In this document: positions 27,269-35,989 of the stretch, one piece after another
Position numbering within the stretch: position 1 is the stretch's first letter
Layout of the letters: every line of letters begins with the position of its first letter
From: Psychrobacter pacificensis
GTDB lineage: Bacteria > Pseudomonadota > Gammaproteobacteria > Pseudomonadales > Moraxellaceae
DNA length: 64,000 bases
Direction: 5' to 3'
NCBI RefSeq assembly: GCF_900101915.1
Contig: NZ_FNAL01000004.1
Coordinates: 62,001 to 126,000, forward strand
Notes under the pieces: model-generated
What the model was told of the DNA's origin: nothing
What the model saw: only the letters and a program-made list of their open reading frames with translations
Database searches by the model: none
Translations under genes and position numbers: made by a program

Positions 27269-27913
27269 TTAATTCATTAAGAGGGCTATGATCGAGACTA
27301 CCGCGACGACCAATGCCACTACGGTCACAATCATAAAGGTCTTTTGCTTACTCTGTAGCTCTTTAACTGTGGTTTCAAGTTCGCGGTTCTTGATGGTTAA
27401 TGTGTTGATTTGGGCCTGCTGTTCTTTGATACGCTCTTTATAATGGTCTTTCTTTTCCGCCATTTCAGCATCAGATGGCTTGGTTTTACCTTTACCACCT
27501 TTGATTTTTCTGATCAGACCCTGAATCAGGCTACCAAGACCAAGCTGCATGATAAATTGTTTGACCAGCTGTACTTGAACAGATTCACCGCGCATCTGTA
27601 ATTTTTCGGTCGTCTCTCTATCGTGAGTGGTGATGGCATTAATCACTTGAATGCTATAAGCATTGATAACGACATCAGGTTCGCTACGACCAACAGGCAA
27701 CTCGGCATCCAAGAGTACACCTTTGGTACTAAAGGTGGCAAAAACCTCAACATGAGGCAAATATAAGCGCAACGCTACGACCGTACCTTGCTTGGCAAGT
27801 GGATAAGCGGCTTTACGTAGTTCAGGATCCAAACGTAACAATAGTGTCAGCGCCGACTCGATGAACACCAGAATAATATTAAGAAGAGAGTGAGACAACG
27901 TAGAACGCTTCAT
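27269..27913 (-). CDS. UbiJ-like SCP2-domain protein with coiled coil and C-terminal membrane anchor
   Basis: A 214-residue protein I cannot name with certainty. Residues ~15-135 resemble the SCP2-like lipid-binding fold of UbiJ: an N-terminal helix ending ESALTLLLRLDPELRKAA, beta strands (VVALRLYLPHVEVFATFS), PDVVINAYSIQVINAI, and MRGESVQVQLVKQFIMQLG. A Lys/Glu-rich coiled coil (about 145-190) and a single hydrophobic helix (about 193-212) follow. UbiJ assists ubiquinone synthesis in proteobacteria as part of a soluble complex. Ordinary UbiJ lacks the C-terminal anchor, so this may be a variant or a different SCP2 protein. No ubi genes adjoin it. Confidence 0.6.
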   Translation of the reverse strand: MKRSTLSHSLLNIILVFIESALTLLLRLDPELRKAAYPLAKQGTVVALRLYLPHVEVFATFSTKGVLLDAELPVGRSEPDVVINAYSIQVINAITTHDRETTEKLQMRGESVQVQLVKQFIMQLGLGSLIQGLIRKIKGGKGKTKPSDAEMAEKKDHYKERIKEQQAQINTLTIKNRELETTVKELQSKQKTFMIVTVVALVVAVVSIIALLMN

Positions 27914-28418
27914 GTAAATAATCCATTTTTTTTATTTAGCAAATCAAAGTTATGTAATAAACTTAAGTTTATTTTTACCCGAAATTTGCAGTGGTATTTT
28001 GTTTATAGTAACGCCTTTATAATAAAAAGTAACGCTAGTTTCTGTCAGTGGTAAAATTATTACAGTACAATCTAGCAGTTGATAAAGACATTAAAATTTA
28101 TGACTGGTAATGCACAGACACCAACTCACAACTGTTTTAAAGAGTAAACAAATAAGCTGATTCATTGTTTGAATGAGGACAGTTTGCCTGTATATAGGTT
28201 GCAGATGTTTTGCGTAACATTGGGTGTCAAATAAGTAGTTGATGGCACAAAAAGATGTAAAATCGCTTGCACTCCTTATGCTGCCTTGATATAAAGACGA
28301 TAACAAAGCGAAACCTGTTAATACGCCAGTCAGGTAGTTTTTATTGCGTAAGTACCACGAGAGCGTTACAATGCTTGGCGTGAGCGTTTATTACCCCCTT
28401 AAACTTGAAGGAAATTTT
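27914..28418. other. Long intergenic region with hupB promoter
   Basis: A 505-base gap between the minus-strand gene at 27269 and hupB. The left half is AT-rich without recognised sites. The hupB promoter lies at 28267-28295. A minus-strand frame of 71 codons (28306-28091) crosses this promoter but has no ribosome-binding site or recognisable sequence. Confidence 0.5.
28267..28295 (+). promoter_or_regulatory. Promoter for hupB
   Basis: TTGCAC (28267-28272) and TATAAA (28290-28295) are exactly 17 bases apart. Transcription from about 28302 gives a leader near 117 bases. Confidence 0.65.
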
Positions 28419-28691
28419 ATGAATAAGTCAGAATTAATTGATAGCATCGCAGACAAAAGTGGTCTAAATAAGACTCAAGCTGGTGATGCTTTGAATGCTG
28501 TTATGGAAAGTGTTGGCGAAGCTTTAGAAGCTGGCGATAGCATCTCTTTGGTTGGTTTCGGTACTTTTAGCGTAAAAGACCGCAAAGCACGTACTGGCCG
28601 TAACCCTAAGACTGGTGAAGAGCTAAGCATCCCTGCAAGCAAAGTACCAAGCTTCAAAGCTGGTAAAAACCTAAAAGAGCGTTTGAACTAA
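28419..28691 (+). CDS. hupB: DNA-binding protein HU
   Basis: A 90-residue nucleoid protein. It starts [20 protein letters not shown] and carries [26 protein letters not shown] and [16 protein letters not shown], the DNABII signature with HU rather than IHF character. ATG 28419 is chosen over an upstream in-frame start: GAAGGAAA lies just before it and the 90-residue length is canonical. HU homodimers or heterodimers compact DNA and assist replication and transcription. Whether it is the alpha or beta type cannot be told; hupB follows common usage for lone HU genes. ppiD lies downstream, as near hupB in many gammaproteobacteria. Confidence 0.95.
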   Translation: MNKSELIDSIADKSGLNKTQAGDALNAVMESVGEALEAGDSISLVGFGTFSVKDRKARTGRNPKTGEELSIPASKVPSFKAGKNLKERLN

Positions 28692-28741
28692 CCGCTCTAT
28701 GGTAGATGGTCGCTTTGGCTGATGTCATAAGCTAAGCACCG

Positions 28742-28773
28742 AAAAAGCACCTAAATATTAGGTGCTTTTTTTG
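28742..28773 (+). terminator. Intrinsic terminator after hupB
   Basis: AAAAAGCACCTAA (28742-28754) and TTAGGTGCTTTTT (28758-28770) pair perfectly over a three-base loop with further T. About 50 bases after the stop. Confidence 0.94.
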
Positions 28774-29027
28774 TCGCTATAGTTTATCTCATACAACGTG
28801 AATATTTTGAGTATATACGAAAAATCACGTATCATAGGGCGCGCGATAGATGCGTTGTTTAAATAAGGTATTGTCACTGAACCTTGTTTTCCCTAATAAA
28901 ATGTACACGTTCTTCCTCTTACCATTGCCGGCTTAAATAGCATTGATATTAGCAGGTCGCACTCGACAGCTCCTAACAGTATTACAATGGTTTTTCATCA
29001 ATATAGGTTAATAAAGCAGAGATAACT
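28774..29027 (+). other. hupB-ppiD intergenic region
   Basis: About 250 gene-free bases that must carry the ppiD promoter; I see no convincing -35/-10 pair. A short GGGCGCGCG patch at 28837-28845 stands out from the AT-rich surroundings. Confidence 0.35.
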
Positions 29028-30902
29028 ATGGATAAATTGCGCGATTTCTTAAAAAGCTGGCCAGGTCGCATTTTATTGATTTTATGCCTATCGCCACTGG
29101 CTCTATTGGGTGTCGAAAGCTATTTTGGCGGCGGGGTTGATCCCAACCAAATCGCTCAGGTGGGTGAGGCAAGCGTAGGGTTGTCCGAGTATCAGAATGC
29201 CGTCAATAACCGTCGTAGCGAAATACTAGAGCAAGTTGATGATGCCAGTTTATTGAATGAAGACGTACTGCACGAGCAGGTACTAAAAGGTCTGATTGAT
29301 CGTACATTACTAGAGCAGCAAGCAGGTAAGCTTGGTATGACAGTCTCTGATGACACGATCAATCGTTTGCTGCGTGAAGAAGAAATATTCAAAGATGCCG
29401 ATGGAAACTTTTCTAACGATCAGTTTGCAAACTTTTTGCGTCAGCGTGGCATGACCAAAAATCAGTTGTTTGCAGAGTTTCGCAATCAGTTAAGCTTGGA
29501 TCAGTTGAATGCGAGCATCGTTGGTACAGCCGTCTATCCAATGCAGGCAGTTAGCCAATTGATCGACTTGCAACTAGAATCACGTAACGTCTGGGTACAT
29601 CGTTTTGATTGGCAGGACTATGCTGATCAGGTCAAACTAAGCAAAAATGATATTCAAGCATATTATGATGCCAATAAAGACACGCTAAAAAGCGCGGCAA
29701 TGGTCAACTTGGCTTATATTCAGCTTAGCCCGCAGACCATCAAAGTCGATGATGTGACAACAGAAGAGTTGCAGCAGCAGTACGAAGCGTATAAGCAAAG
29801 TCTGGCTGCTGATGATGAGCGTAGAGTGAGTCAAATACTGTTAACAGGTGATGATGCTAAGGCAAGAGCAGATAAAGTTAAAGCTCGCTTGGCTAAAGGC
29901 GAGTCTTTTGCTGCTGTGGCCAAAGCAGAATCGGATGATCCTTCAGGAGAAGCAGGCGGTGACATTGGTCGCTTTAATCCGTCAGTATTTGGTGGTGACG
30001 CCGATGCTGTTGAAAAAGCACTAGAAGGCTTGAGCGTTGGAGATGTGACAGCCCCTATCAAGACCAGCTTTGGCTATCAGATATTCACAGTCACCGAAGA
30101 TAATGGCAAAAAGATTCCAAGTCTCGAGAGTATGCGTGCAGAGCTGACTGCTAAGGCAAAAGAGTACAAGCGTCAAGAAGTCTACGCGGATAAAGTAACC
30201 TCGATTAATGATTTGGCAGCAGATGGCTTTAGTATCGAAGATATTGCGCAGCAAGAGAATGTCACGCTAAAACGTATCAAAGATTATCGTAAAGAAAATA
30301 ACAAATCAGTATTATCGCAACCAGCAGTGATCAAACAGGCCTTTGACGAATTTACGATTCAAGATCAGGCCGTGACGGCAGGTATAGAAGTTGGTAACGG
30401 TACGGTATGGGTACAACCAAGCAACTATCGTCCTACGACCACACTGAGCTTATCTAGAGCAACGCCAAGAATCACTCAGATATTGCGTCAGCAAAAAGCC
30501 ACAGCCTTGGCGCTAAAAGAAGCGAAAGCTGTCGCTGCTGGTATCAAAACGCCAGCTGATATTGCTAAGCAGTCAGTAAGTTTGCAATCTTTGGGTGAGA
30601 TTAATCGTCAAACAACGTTGCTAACTGATAAAGAGCGTGGATTGGCCTTTAGCAAGCAAGCTGCCAATGATGGCGTAGTCGCGCTCGCTAGTGAGACTGA
30701 AGCAGGTGCAACGCTATTGGTTGGTGATCGCATCAAGACTGAGCAGCAGTCACCACTATCTGATATGCAAAGAGCGCAAACGGCCAGCATCATTCGTGAC
30801 AATTTAGGTCAAGATCAGCTGCAAGACTACTTAGATTATCTACGTATGGTCTATCAAGTTGAGATTAACGAAGCCAACATGGCAAATGCACAAGGGCGCT
30901 AA
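29028..30902 (+). CDS. ppiD: Periplasmic folding chaperone / peptidyl-prolyl isomerase PpiD
   Basis: Membrane-anchored periplasmic chaperone beside the SecYEG exit. It has one transmembrane helix near residues 13-30 (WPGRILLILCLSPLALLG). A SurA-like N-domain follows (YQNAVNNRRSEILEQ ... GLIDRTLLEQQAGKLGM). The parvulin domain covers about residues 264-360 (RRVSQILLT, AKAESDDPSGEAGGDIGRF, SFGYQIFTV). The 624 residues are typical (E. coli 623). In E. coli PpiD the parvulin domain is inactive; activity here is not judged. hupB-ppiD order is conserved in gammaproteobacteria. A terminator follows. Confidence 0.93.
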   Translation: MDKLRDFLKSWPGRILLILCLSPLALLGVESYFGGGVDPNQIAQVGEASVGLSEYQNAVNNRRSEILEQVDDASLLNEDVLHEQVLKGLIDRTLLEQQAGKLGMTVSDDTINRLLREEEIFKDADGNFSNDQFANFLRQRGMTKNQLFAEFRNQLSLDQLNASIVGTAVYPMQAVSQLIDLQLESRNVWVHRFDWQDYADQVKLSKNDIQAYYDANKDTLKSAAMVNLAYIQLSPQTIKVDDVTTEELQQQYEAYKQSLAADDERRVSQILLTGDDAKARADKVKARLAKGESFAAVAKAESDDPSGEAGGDIGRFNPSVFGGDADAVEKALEGLSVGDVTAPIKTSFGYQIFTVTEDNGKKIPSLESMRAELTAKAKEYKRQEVYADKVTSINDLAADGFSIEDIAQQENVTLKRIKDYRKENNKSVLSQPAVIKQAFDEFTIQDQAVTAGIEVGNGTVWVQPSNYRPTTTLSLSRATPRITQILRQQKATALALKEAKAVAAGIKTPADIAKQSVSLQSLGEINRQTTLLTDKERGLAFSKQAANDGVVALASETEAGATLLVGDRIKTEQQSPLSDMQRAQTASIIRDNLGQDQLQDYLDYLRMVYQVEINEANMANAQGR

Positions 30903-30937
30903 GCGTTCGCTGTATGGTTACTCTTAATTATTAAACG

Positions 30938-30975
30938 CAAAAAAGCCACTGTAGCGATGCAGTGGCTTTTTTTAT
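30938..30975. terminator. Terminator after ppiD
   Basis: AAAAAAGCCACTG (30939-30951) and CAGTGGCTTTTTT (30960-30972) pair over eight bases. A- and T-runs on both sides make it usable from either strand. Confidence 0.92.
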
Positions 30976-31057
30976 TTGGTAATACTTTAACTGTAGTGAC
31001 CACGAATATTATAAGAGACTGGAAATTAGGAGCAGTAACAAATACAATTGCTGCGAC

Positions 31058-31338
31058 TAGGGCGTGTTGAACATTCGCAAATAGGCACTGCTGATCGCTA
31101 AAATGGTTCCAGACAAGGCACAAAGCGACGATAATGCAGATGCCTTAGCGAGATTTGTAACGCAGTATGGGGCAATTTTAGCATCAGCCCCAACGATAAA
31201 AGCAGGGGACAGGACTCTTTTTTGCCGCTTCATCGTTAAAAATAAGCGCTTAGAATGACTAAACTTATTATTTTTAACATCGAATCGCCTAAAAAATAGT
31301 CGCTGTCAGTGCCATGGTCGAATGTTCAACACGCCCTA
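31058..31338. mobile_element. MITE-like element with perfect 20-base terminal inverted repeats
   Basis: TAGGGCGTGTTGAACATTCG at 31058-31077 is repeated in perfect inverse at 31319-31338, bounding 281 bases. The interior has no gene. It contains a second, imperfect inverted repeat (GTTAAAAATAAG near 31233, CTTATTATTTTTAAC near 31264). The outermost TA on both sides could be a TA target duplication, as for IS630/mariner-type elements; a YTAR-type IS5 site is also possible. It lies between convergent ppiD and purH, 29 bases from the purH stop. I read it as a non-autonomous transposon or an internally deleted IS. The parent family is not identified. Confidence 0.75.
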
Positions 31339-31367
31339 ATTCCAGTCTTAAACTAATAGATGATTGT

Positions 31368-32948
31368 TTAGTGGCGGAAATGACGCATGCCAGTGAATAC
31401 CATCGCAATACCGTGCTCATTAGCGGCTGCAATGGTCTCATCATCACGCATAGAGCCACCTGGCTGAATGATGGCTGAGATACCTACTTCAGCAGCATTA
31501 TCGATGCCATCACGGAATGGGAAGAAGGCATCTGAGGCCATAACGGCACCTTCAGTGGCCAGTCCAGCATGCTCGGCTTTGATAGCAGCGATACGTGCTG
31601 AGTTAACGCGGCTCATTTGACCTGCACCAACACCGATAGTACGTTGACCTTTCGCATAAACAATGGCATTCGATTTGACATATTTTGCCACGTTCCAGCT
31701 GAACAACAGATCTGCCACTTGCGCTTCAGTTGGTTGTACGTCAGTGACGATTTTTAGATCGTTTGCCGTAATCAAACCAAGGTCTTGCTCTTGTACGAGT
31801 AGGCCGCCATTGACGCGTTTGTAATCAAGCTGACTATCACGCTGATCTGGTGCTGGTAGTTCACCACATACTAATACGCGTACGTTTTTCTTAGTAGCAG
31901 TCGCTTCAAGTACACCGTCTTCAATGCTGGGTGCAATGATGACTTCTACAAATTGATTATCGATAATGGCTTTTGCAGCAGCAAGCGTCAGTGGACGGTT
32001 GAAGGCGATAATGCCGCCAAAAGATGACTCAGGATCGGTGCTAAAAGCAGTGCGATAAGCAGCTACTTGGTCATTATCTACCGCGACACCGCAAGGATTG
32101 GCGTGCTTAACGATAACGCAAGCTGGTGCACTAAAGGCTTTAACACACTCAAGGGCTGCGTCAGTATCAGCGATATTATTGTATGATAGCGCCTTACCTT
32201 GCAGTTGCTTAGCCGTTGCAATAGAAGCTTGCTGGCTTTTTAAAGGATGATTTTCAGTGTAGAAAGCAGCGTTTTGATGTGGGTTTTCGCCATAGCGCAG
32301 ATCTTGCGCTTTTTCTAGTTGTACATTAAATGTGCGTGGGAAGTTTTCTGGTTCCTGCGTCTCATTGACACGGCTGCCTAAGAAGTTGGCAATCATACCA
32401 TCGTACTGCGCAGTATGCTCAAAGGCTTTAACCGCTAAATCATAACGTAGAGCCGTTGTCAATTCAGTGCCACCATTTAAAGCAGTCAGTACGCGATCAT
32501 AATCAGCAGGATCGGTCACGATGCCTACATGGGCATGATTTTTTGCTGCTGATCGTACCATGGTAGGGCCACCAATATCGATATTTTCGATAGCATCGTT
32601 CATCGTCACGTCAGCACGTGCAATCGTTTCAGCAAATGGATATAAATTCACAACAACCAAGTCAATACGTTCGATTGCGTGCTCATTCATGACAGCATCG
32701 TCTGTACCACGACGTCCCAAGATACCACCATGAATTTTAGGATGCAGGGTCTTAACACGGCCATCCATCATCTCAGGAAAGCCCGTATAGTCAGACACTT
32801 CCGTCACAGCGACATTATTTTCTGTAAGTAATCGATAGGTACCGCCAGTAGAGAGTAAGCCAAAACCTGCTTTAATAAGGCCTTGAGCAAACTCAACGAT
32901 ATTGGATTTATCAGAGACCGAGAGTAGGGCAAGTGGGGTTGTACTCAT
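31368..32948 (-). CDS. purH: Bifunctional AICAR formyltransferase / IMP cyclohydrolase PurH
   Basis: Catalyses the last two steps of IMP synthesis. The N-terminal cyclohydrolase domain begins [19 protein letters not shown] and contains [32 protein letters not shown] and [18 protein letters not shown]. The formyltransferase domain includes [26 protein letters not shown] and [12 protein letters not shown]. The start is ATG 32948, giving 526 residues (E. coli 529). GGAAG lies 8-12 bases upstream, and the upstream frame reads through a terminator hairpin. purD, commonly next to purH, is absent here; the MITE-like element occupies the downstream side. Confidence 0.96.
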   Translation of the reverse strand: MSTTPLALLSVSDKSNIVEFAQGLIKAGFGLLSTGGTYRLLTENNVAVTEVSDYTGFPEMMDGRVKTLHPKIHGGILGRRGTDDAVMNEHAIERIDLVVVNLYPFAETIARADVTMNDAIENIDIGGPTMVRSAAKNHAHVGIVTDPADYDRVLTALNGGTELTTALRYDLAVKAFEHTAQYDGMIANFLGSRVNETQEPENFPRTFNVQLEKAQDLRYGENPHQNAAFYTENHPLKSQQASIATAKQLQGKALSYNNIADTDAALECVKAFSAPACVIVKHANPCGVAVDNDQVAAYRTAFSTDPESSFGGIIAFNRPLTLAAAKAIIDNQFVEVIIAPSIEDGVLEATATKKNVRVLVCGELPAPDQRDSQLDYKRVNGGLLVQEQDLGLITANDLKIVTDVQPTEAQVADLLFSWNVAKYVKSNAIVYAKGQRTIGVGAGQMSRVNSARIAAIKAEHAGLATEGAVMASDAFFPFRDGIDNAAEVGISAIIQPGGSMRDDETIAAANEHGIAMVFTGMRHFRH

Positions 32949-32960
32949 AAAAAATCTTCC

Positions 32961-32990
32961 ATAAAAAAAGCCTGACGTAAACGTCTGGCA
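32961..32990 (-). terminator. Terminator hairpin in the purH leader
   Basis: On the minus strand GCCAGACG and CGTCAGGC pair (one A-A mismatch) over a TTTA loop, followed by seven T. The T-run ends about 14 bases before the purH ATG. It either ends the fis transcript or serves as an attenuator for purH. A five-codon frame (ATG GAA GAT TTT TTA TGA) starts in the tail and its stop overlaps the purH start. Confidence 0.75.
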
Positions 32991-33097
32991 AGGTGATGAT
33001 GGCAACAACGGTAGACTATATCGCGATAGATAAAGCCATGCACATTGAATTGCCATGCATGATGATTAGCAATAATGGGTGAGCACATATAGCAGTG

Positions 33098-33460
33098 CTA
33101 CATTAAGTCGTAAGTTTTGAGTTTTTTGCGTAAAGTGCCACGATTGAGGCCTAAGATTTGTGCACACTTGGTTTGATTGCCGCGAGTTTTCTCTAGAACC
33201 ACTGACAATAGAGGCTCTTCGACTTGCTTTAAGATAAGCTCGTACAAGTCGGTAGGCATCTCATCACCTAGCATAGCGAAATACTGGCGAACGACGCGCT
33301 CAACATGTACACGCAAAGGCTGCTGTGCGCTACTCGCAGCACTTTCTAACGGGAACTCAATATCGTGAGCGACAAGGTGATGATCTTCTTTATTATAGTC
33401 GGCAGGATGCTCAGAGCTCTTAGCAAAATGATGGGCATGATGCTGTGCATGAGGTGCCAT
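33098..33460 (-). CDS. fis: Nucleoid-associated regulator Fis
   Basis: DNA-bending regulator of rRNA and growth-phase genes. The C-terminal helix-turn-helix TRGNQTKCAQILGLNRGTLRKKLKTYDL is nearly canonical (quoted in part: NRGTLRKKL). The preceding core VRQYFAMLGDEMPTDLYELILKQVEEPLL also matches Fis. The protein is 120 residues, longer than E. coli Fis (98), owing to a His-rich N-terminal stretch (HAQHHAHH). ATG 33460 has AAGGATATT upstream. E. coli pairs dusB with fis; dusB is missing here and a DUF3426 gene precedes. Confidence 0.92.
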   Translation of the reverse strand: MAPHAQHHAHHFAKSSEHPADYNKEDHHLVAHDIEFPLESAASSAQQPLRVHVERVVRQYFAMLGDEMPTDLYELILKQVEEPLLSVVLEKTRGNQTKCAQILGLNRGTLRKKLKTYDLM

Positions 33461-33608
33461 AAGATAATATCCTTGAAATGAAAAAAGAGTCAAACCATAA
33501 GATGTCAGAATAATAGTATATCAAATTAATATCGTCTAGCGCTGACAGATTGACGGCTATCTTAAAGTCAGCGATATGTCAGGCTCATTCTATTACTAAA
33601 AATAACAT

Positions 33609-34835
33609 TCAATAAAGTGGTGTCATCGTAATTTCGCGAATTTGTGCATTGTCAACGGGTATGGTAAATAGTAGTTGTCTGTTATTACTAGCAGCTAGCT
33701 GGCTTGGCTTACCCAATAAATAGTCGTTAGGCGCTGCTATAAACTCTCCAATGAGATTGTCTGTCCCATAAACGCTGACTTTTATATTTGGATAGAGCTG
33801 TGCTTTTGTGCTTTGGTTGTTCAATATCGCGCTGATATCGCTAAATGTACCTGTGGTTTTAATTTGACTTGATCGATGACTTGGATTGGTAATAGTCAAA
33901 GCTGTCAGATCAGCGCTTGGTAAGCTACATGCCGCAATAGAGCATACCGTTTGGAGGCGCTGCGCATTGGCAGGGTTTTTGACTAACGTCTCTAGGTTAA
34001 ACATAACATACTGCGCGGCAAGTAATAGTGCTAATACTAAGCATCCCAGTATCCAGAGGATAGATGCAATTGAATGGGTTGTGGCTGTTGGCGCAAACTG
34101 TGCTTGCGCCTTGTTTGCACGTTCTGTAACAGAATTTTCTTCTTCCCTAAGAGGTACACCCATATCTATCAGTAGTTGTGATAAATCTGTGCTATCTACT
34201 GATTTGGCTTCGCGTTTATTTTGTTCCTCAAGAAGTGTTTCTAGCCATGAGTCATCAGCTGTGTCGTTGATACTCGCATGAATATCATTGGCAGCAGTTG
34301 AGCTCAGTACTTCTTGAGTCATTGAGGAATGTTCTGTTGCAATACGATCGGTATTGGTTTTAGAAAGTGTGTTTGTCGCGTTGTCAGTTGTCGTCGCAGC
34401 ATTGGTATCGCTCACTTGCGTCAACCAAGCATCCATGCTGTCTAGTGAGTCGTATTCTACAATGCTGTCTTCTGGCTCATCGATATCCATATCATCATAG
34501 ATTAAGTCATCATGAATCAATATATCAGCTGAACGTTTTTTATGGAGTGAGGACTTTGCAGTATTTGATATATTAGATGCTTGATTACGACTATTGGTGG
34601 AGCTTTCAGGTCTATTACTCAGCTTGGATTGAGTCTCGTGATGTGCTGTAGCAGTATTATGTTGAGAGGAGAAGCTGTTGGAGGTATCAGGGGTTACAAT
34701 AAGGTGTTGATTGACCGAAAAACTTTTTTGGCACTGAGTACAGTTAATAGTAGCATTGGCTTTATTTAGTTGATTCTGTTGCACTTTAAAGCAAGCTTGG
34801 CAATGAGGGCACTGGGTTTTCATTGGGGTGGTCAT
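33609..34835 (-). CDS. Zinc-ribbon, DUF3426 membrane protein
   Basis: A 408-residue protein of unknown function. Residues 9-35 form an MJ0042-type zinc ribbon (CPHC and CTQC pairs). A long polar, Ser/Thr/Asn/Asp-rich linker follows (about 45-245), then one transmembrane helix (SILWILGCLVLALLLAAQYV, near 256-278) and a C-terminal DUF3426 domain (TITNPSHRSSQI, NLIGEFIAAPNDYLL). The same architecture sits between prmA and fis/purH in pseudomonads and their relatives. No function is established; a membrane-tethered sensor is possible. The start could also be ATG 34823. The linker is the least conserved part. Confidence 0.8.
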   Translation of the reverse strand: MTTPMKTQCPHCQACFKVQQNQLNKANATINCTQCQKSFSVNQHLIVTPDTSNSFSSQHNTATAHHETQSKLSNRPESSTNSRNQASNISNTAKSSLHKKRSADILIHDDLIYDDMDIDEPEDSIVEYDSLDSMDAWLTQVSDTNAATTTDNATNTLSKTNTDRIATEHSSMTQEVLSSTAANDIHASINDTADDSWLETLLEEQNKREAKSVDSTDLSQLLIDMGVPLREEENSVTERANKAQAQFAPTATTHSIASILWILGCLVLALLLAAQYVMFNLETLVKNPANAQRLQTVCSIAACSLPSADLTALTITNPSHRSSQIKTTGTFSDISAILNNQSTKAQLYPNIKVSVYGTDNLIGEFIAAPNDYLLGKPSQLAASNNRQLLFTIPVDNAQIREITMTPLY

Positions 34836-34994
34836 AGGGTCGAATCCAAAAAAGTATGGTTATCTATACCGCTTAGCCACTCACCAACAGCTACCATGCT
34901 TTTTGAAATTCTATAAATCATGAGCAACGACAGAGTGGCGCCAAACCTGTGACGTTTGACTGCCCTCTATCGTAACAGATGTAATTAAATGTTG

Positions 34995-35921
34995 CTAGCT
35001 AGTAAATGTACCAGATAAACGCTGCCAATGCTGGTCCTCTTGCGCGGTAAAGGCATGCTTTGGATCGAGTGCAAAATAGGGTTGATAAGCTTCCATGACT
35101 TGTTCAGTCTGTGACTCGATTAAACCTGCCAATACGATGCGACCTTTCGATGCAATCAATGTCGAAAAGTAAGGTGCTAAGCCAATTAAGGGTTTGGCCA
35201 AAATATTGGCGACAATCACTTCTACAGGCAAAACATCATGTTGTGAGCAGTAATCTGTGAACTCTTCGGGCAAGAACGCTTGCAGACGGTCACCGACATG
35301 ATTACGCACTGCATTTTGATTGGTTGCGAGTACAGCTTGTGGATCGATATCGACTGCATACACTTGGCGTGCACCTAATAATAGAGCGGCGATACCCAAG
35401 ATGCCTGAGCCGCAGCCATAGTCGATGACCACTTTATCTGTCAGGTCTTGCTCTGTTAACCAGTCAAGACAAAGACGAGTCGTGGCATGATAGCCAGTAC
35501 CGAAAGCTAAGCCTGGATCCATAATGATATTGGTCGCCTCTGGGTTGGGCGGTGTGAGCCAGTCTGGCACAATCCACAAGTCATTAGCGCATTCGATAGG
35601 ATGGTAGTTACTCATCCATTCGCGCTCCCAATCCTTGTCATCAACAGCCGTTAGCCAGATACGAGTAGCCTGTACTTGTGCGGCAATTTCATGACTCAGC
35701 TGCTCAACTGCTTGACGGCTACCATCATCAGTGGTGGCATCAAATAGCCCTGTCAGTATGACTTCATCCCATAGCGGTGACTCACCGGGAAGTGGTTCAA
35801 ACAAAGGCTGATCACCTGCATCATCTAAGGCAATAGCTAGTGCGCCAGCTTCTAATAAAAGCGCTTCAGCCAAATCGACGTTTGATTTTTCACATTGTAA
35901 ATGCAGTTGTTGCCATGCCAT
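34995..35921 (-). CDS. prmA: Ribosomal protein L11 methyltransferase
   Basis: Trimethylates lysines and the N-terminus of L11 using S-adenosylmethionine. The N-terminal substrate domain starts WQQLHLQCEKSNVDLAEALLLEAGALAIALDDAGD in pieces (AEALLLEAGA is conserved). DPGLAFGTGYHATTRLCL precedes the SAM site DYGCGSGILGIAALLLGA, with motif VYAVDIDPQAV and VANILAKPLIGLAP. The 308 residues are close to E. coli PrmA (293). It follows the LpoP-like gene by 68 bases and precedes DUF3426 by about 160. Confidence 0.95.
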   Translation of the reverse strand: MAWQQLHLQCEKSNVDLAEALLLEAGALAIALDDAGDQPLFEPLPGESPLWDEVILTGLFDATTDDGSRQAVEQLSHEIAAQVQATRIWLTAVDDKDWEREWMSNYHPIECANDLWIVPDWLTPPNPEATNIIMDPGLAFGTGYHATTRLCLDWLTEQDLTDKVVIDYGCGSGILGIAALLLGARQVYAVDIDPQAVLATNQNAVRNHVGDRLQAFLPEEFTDYCSQHDVLPVEVIVANILAKPLIGLAPYFSTLIASKGRIVLAGLIESQTEQVMEAYQPYFALDPKHAFTAQEDQHWQRLSGTFTS

Positions 35922-35989
35922 AACGATAACCCTAAGCTAAAAAAAATAAATGTATGTTTTGGATAAATGATAACTGTAGTGAGCGGTTA

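Noticed and set aside
28091-28306. 71-codon minus-strand frame upstream of hupB
   Set aside because: It crosses a strong plus-strand promoter, has no ribosome-binding site and no recognisable protein sequence.
28419-28691. IHF alpha subunit instead of HU
   Set aside because: The 90-residue length, the ISLVGFGTF motif and the ppiD neighbour fit HU; ihfB is elsewhere in the window.
30899-31123. 74-codon minus-strand frame after ppiD
   Set aside because: It runs through the terminator and into the mobile element; composition and sequence are not protein-like.
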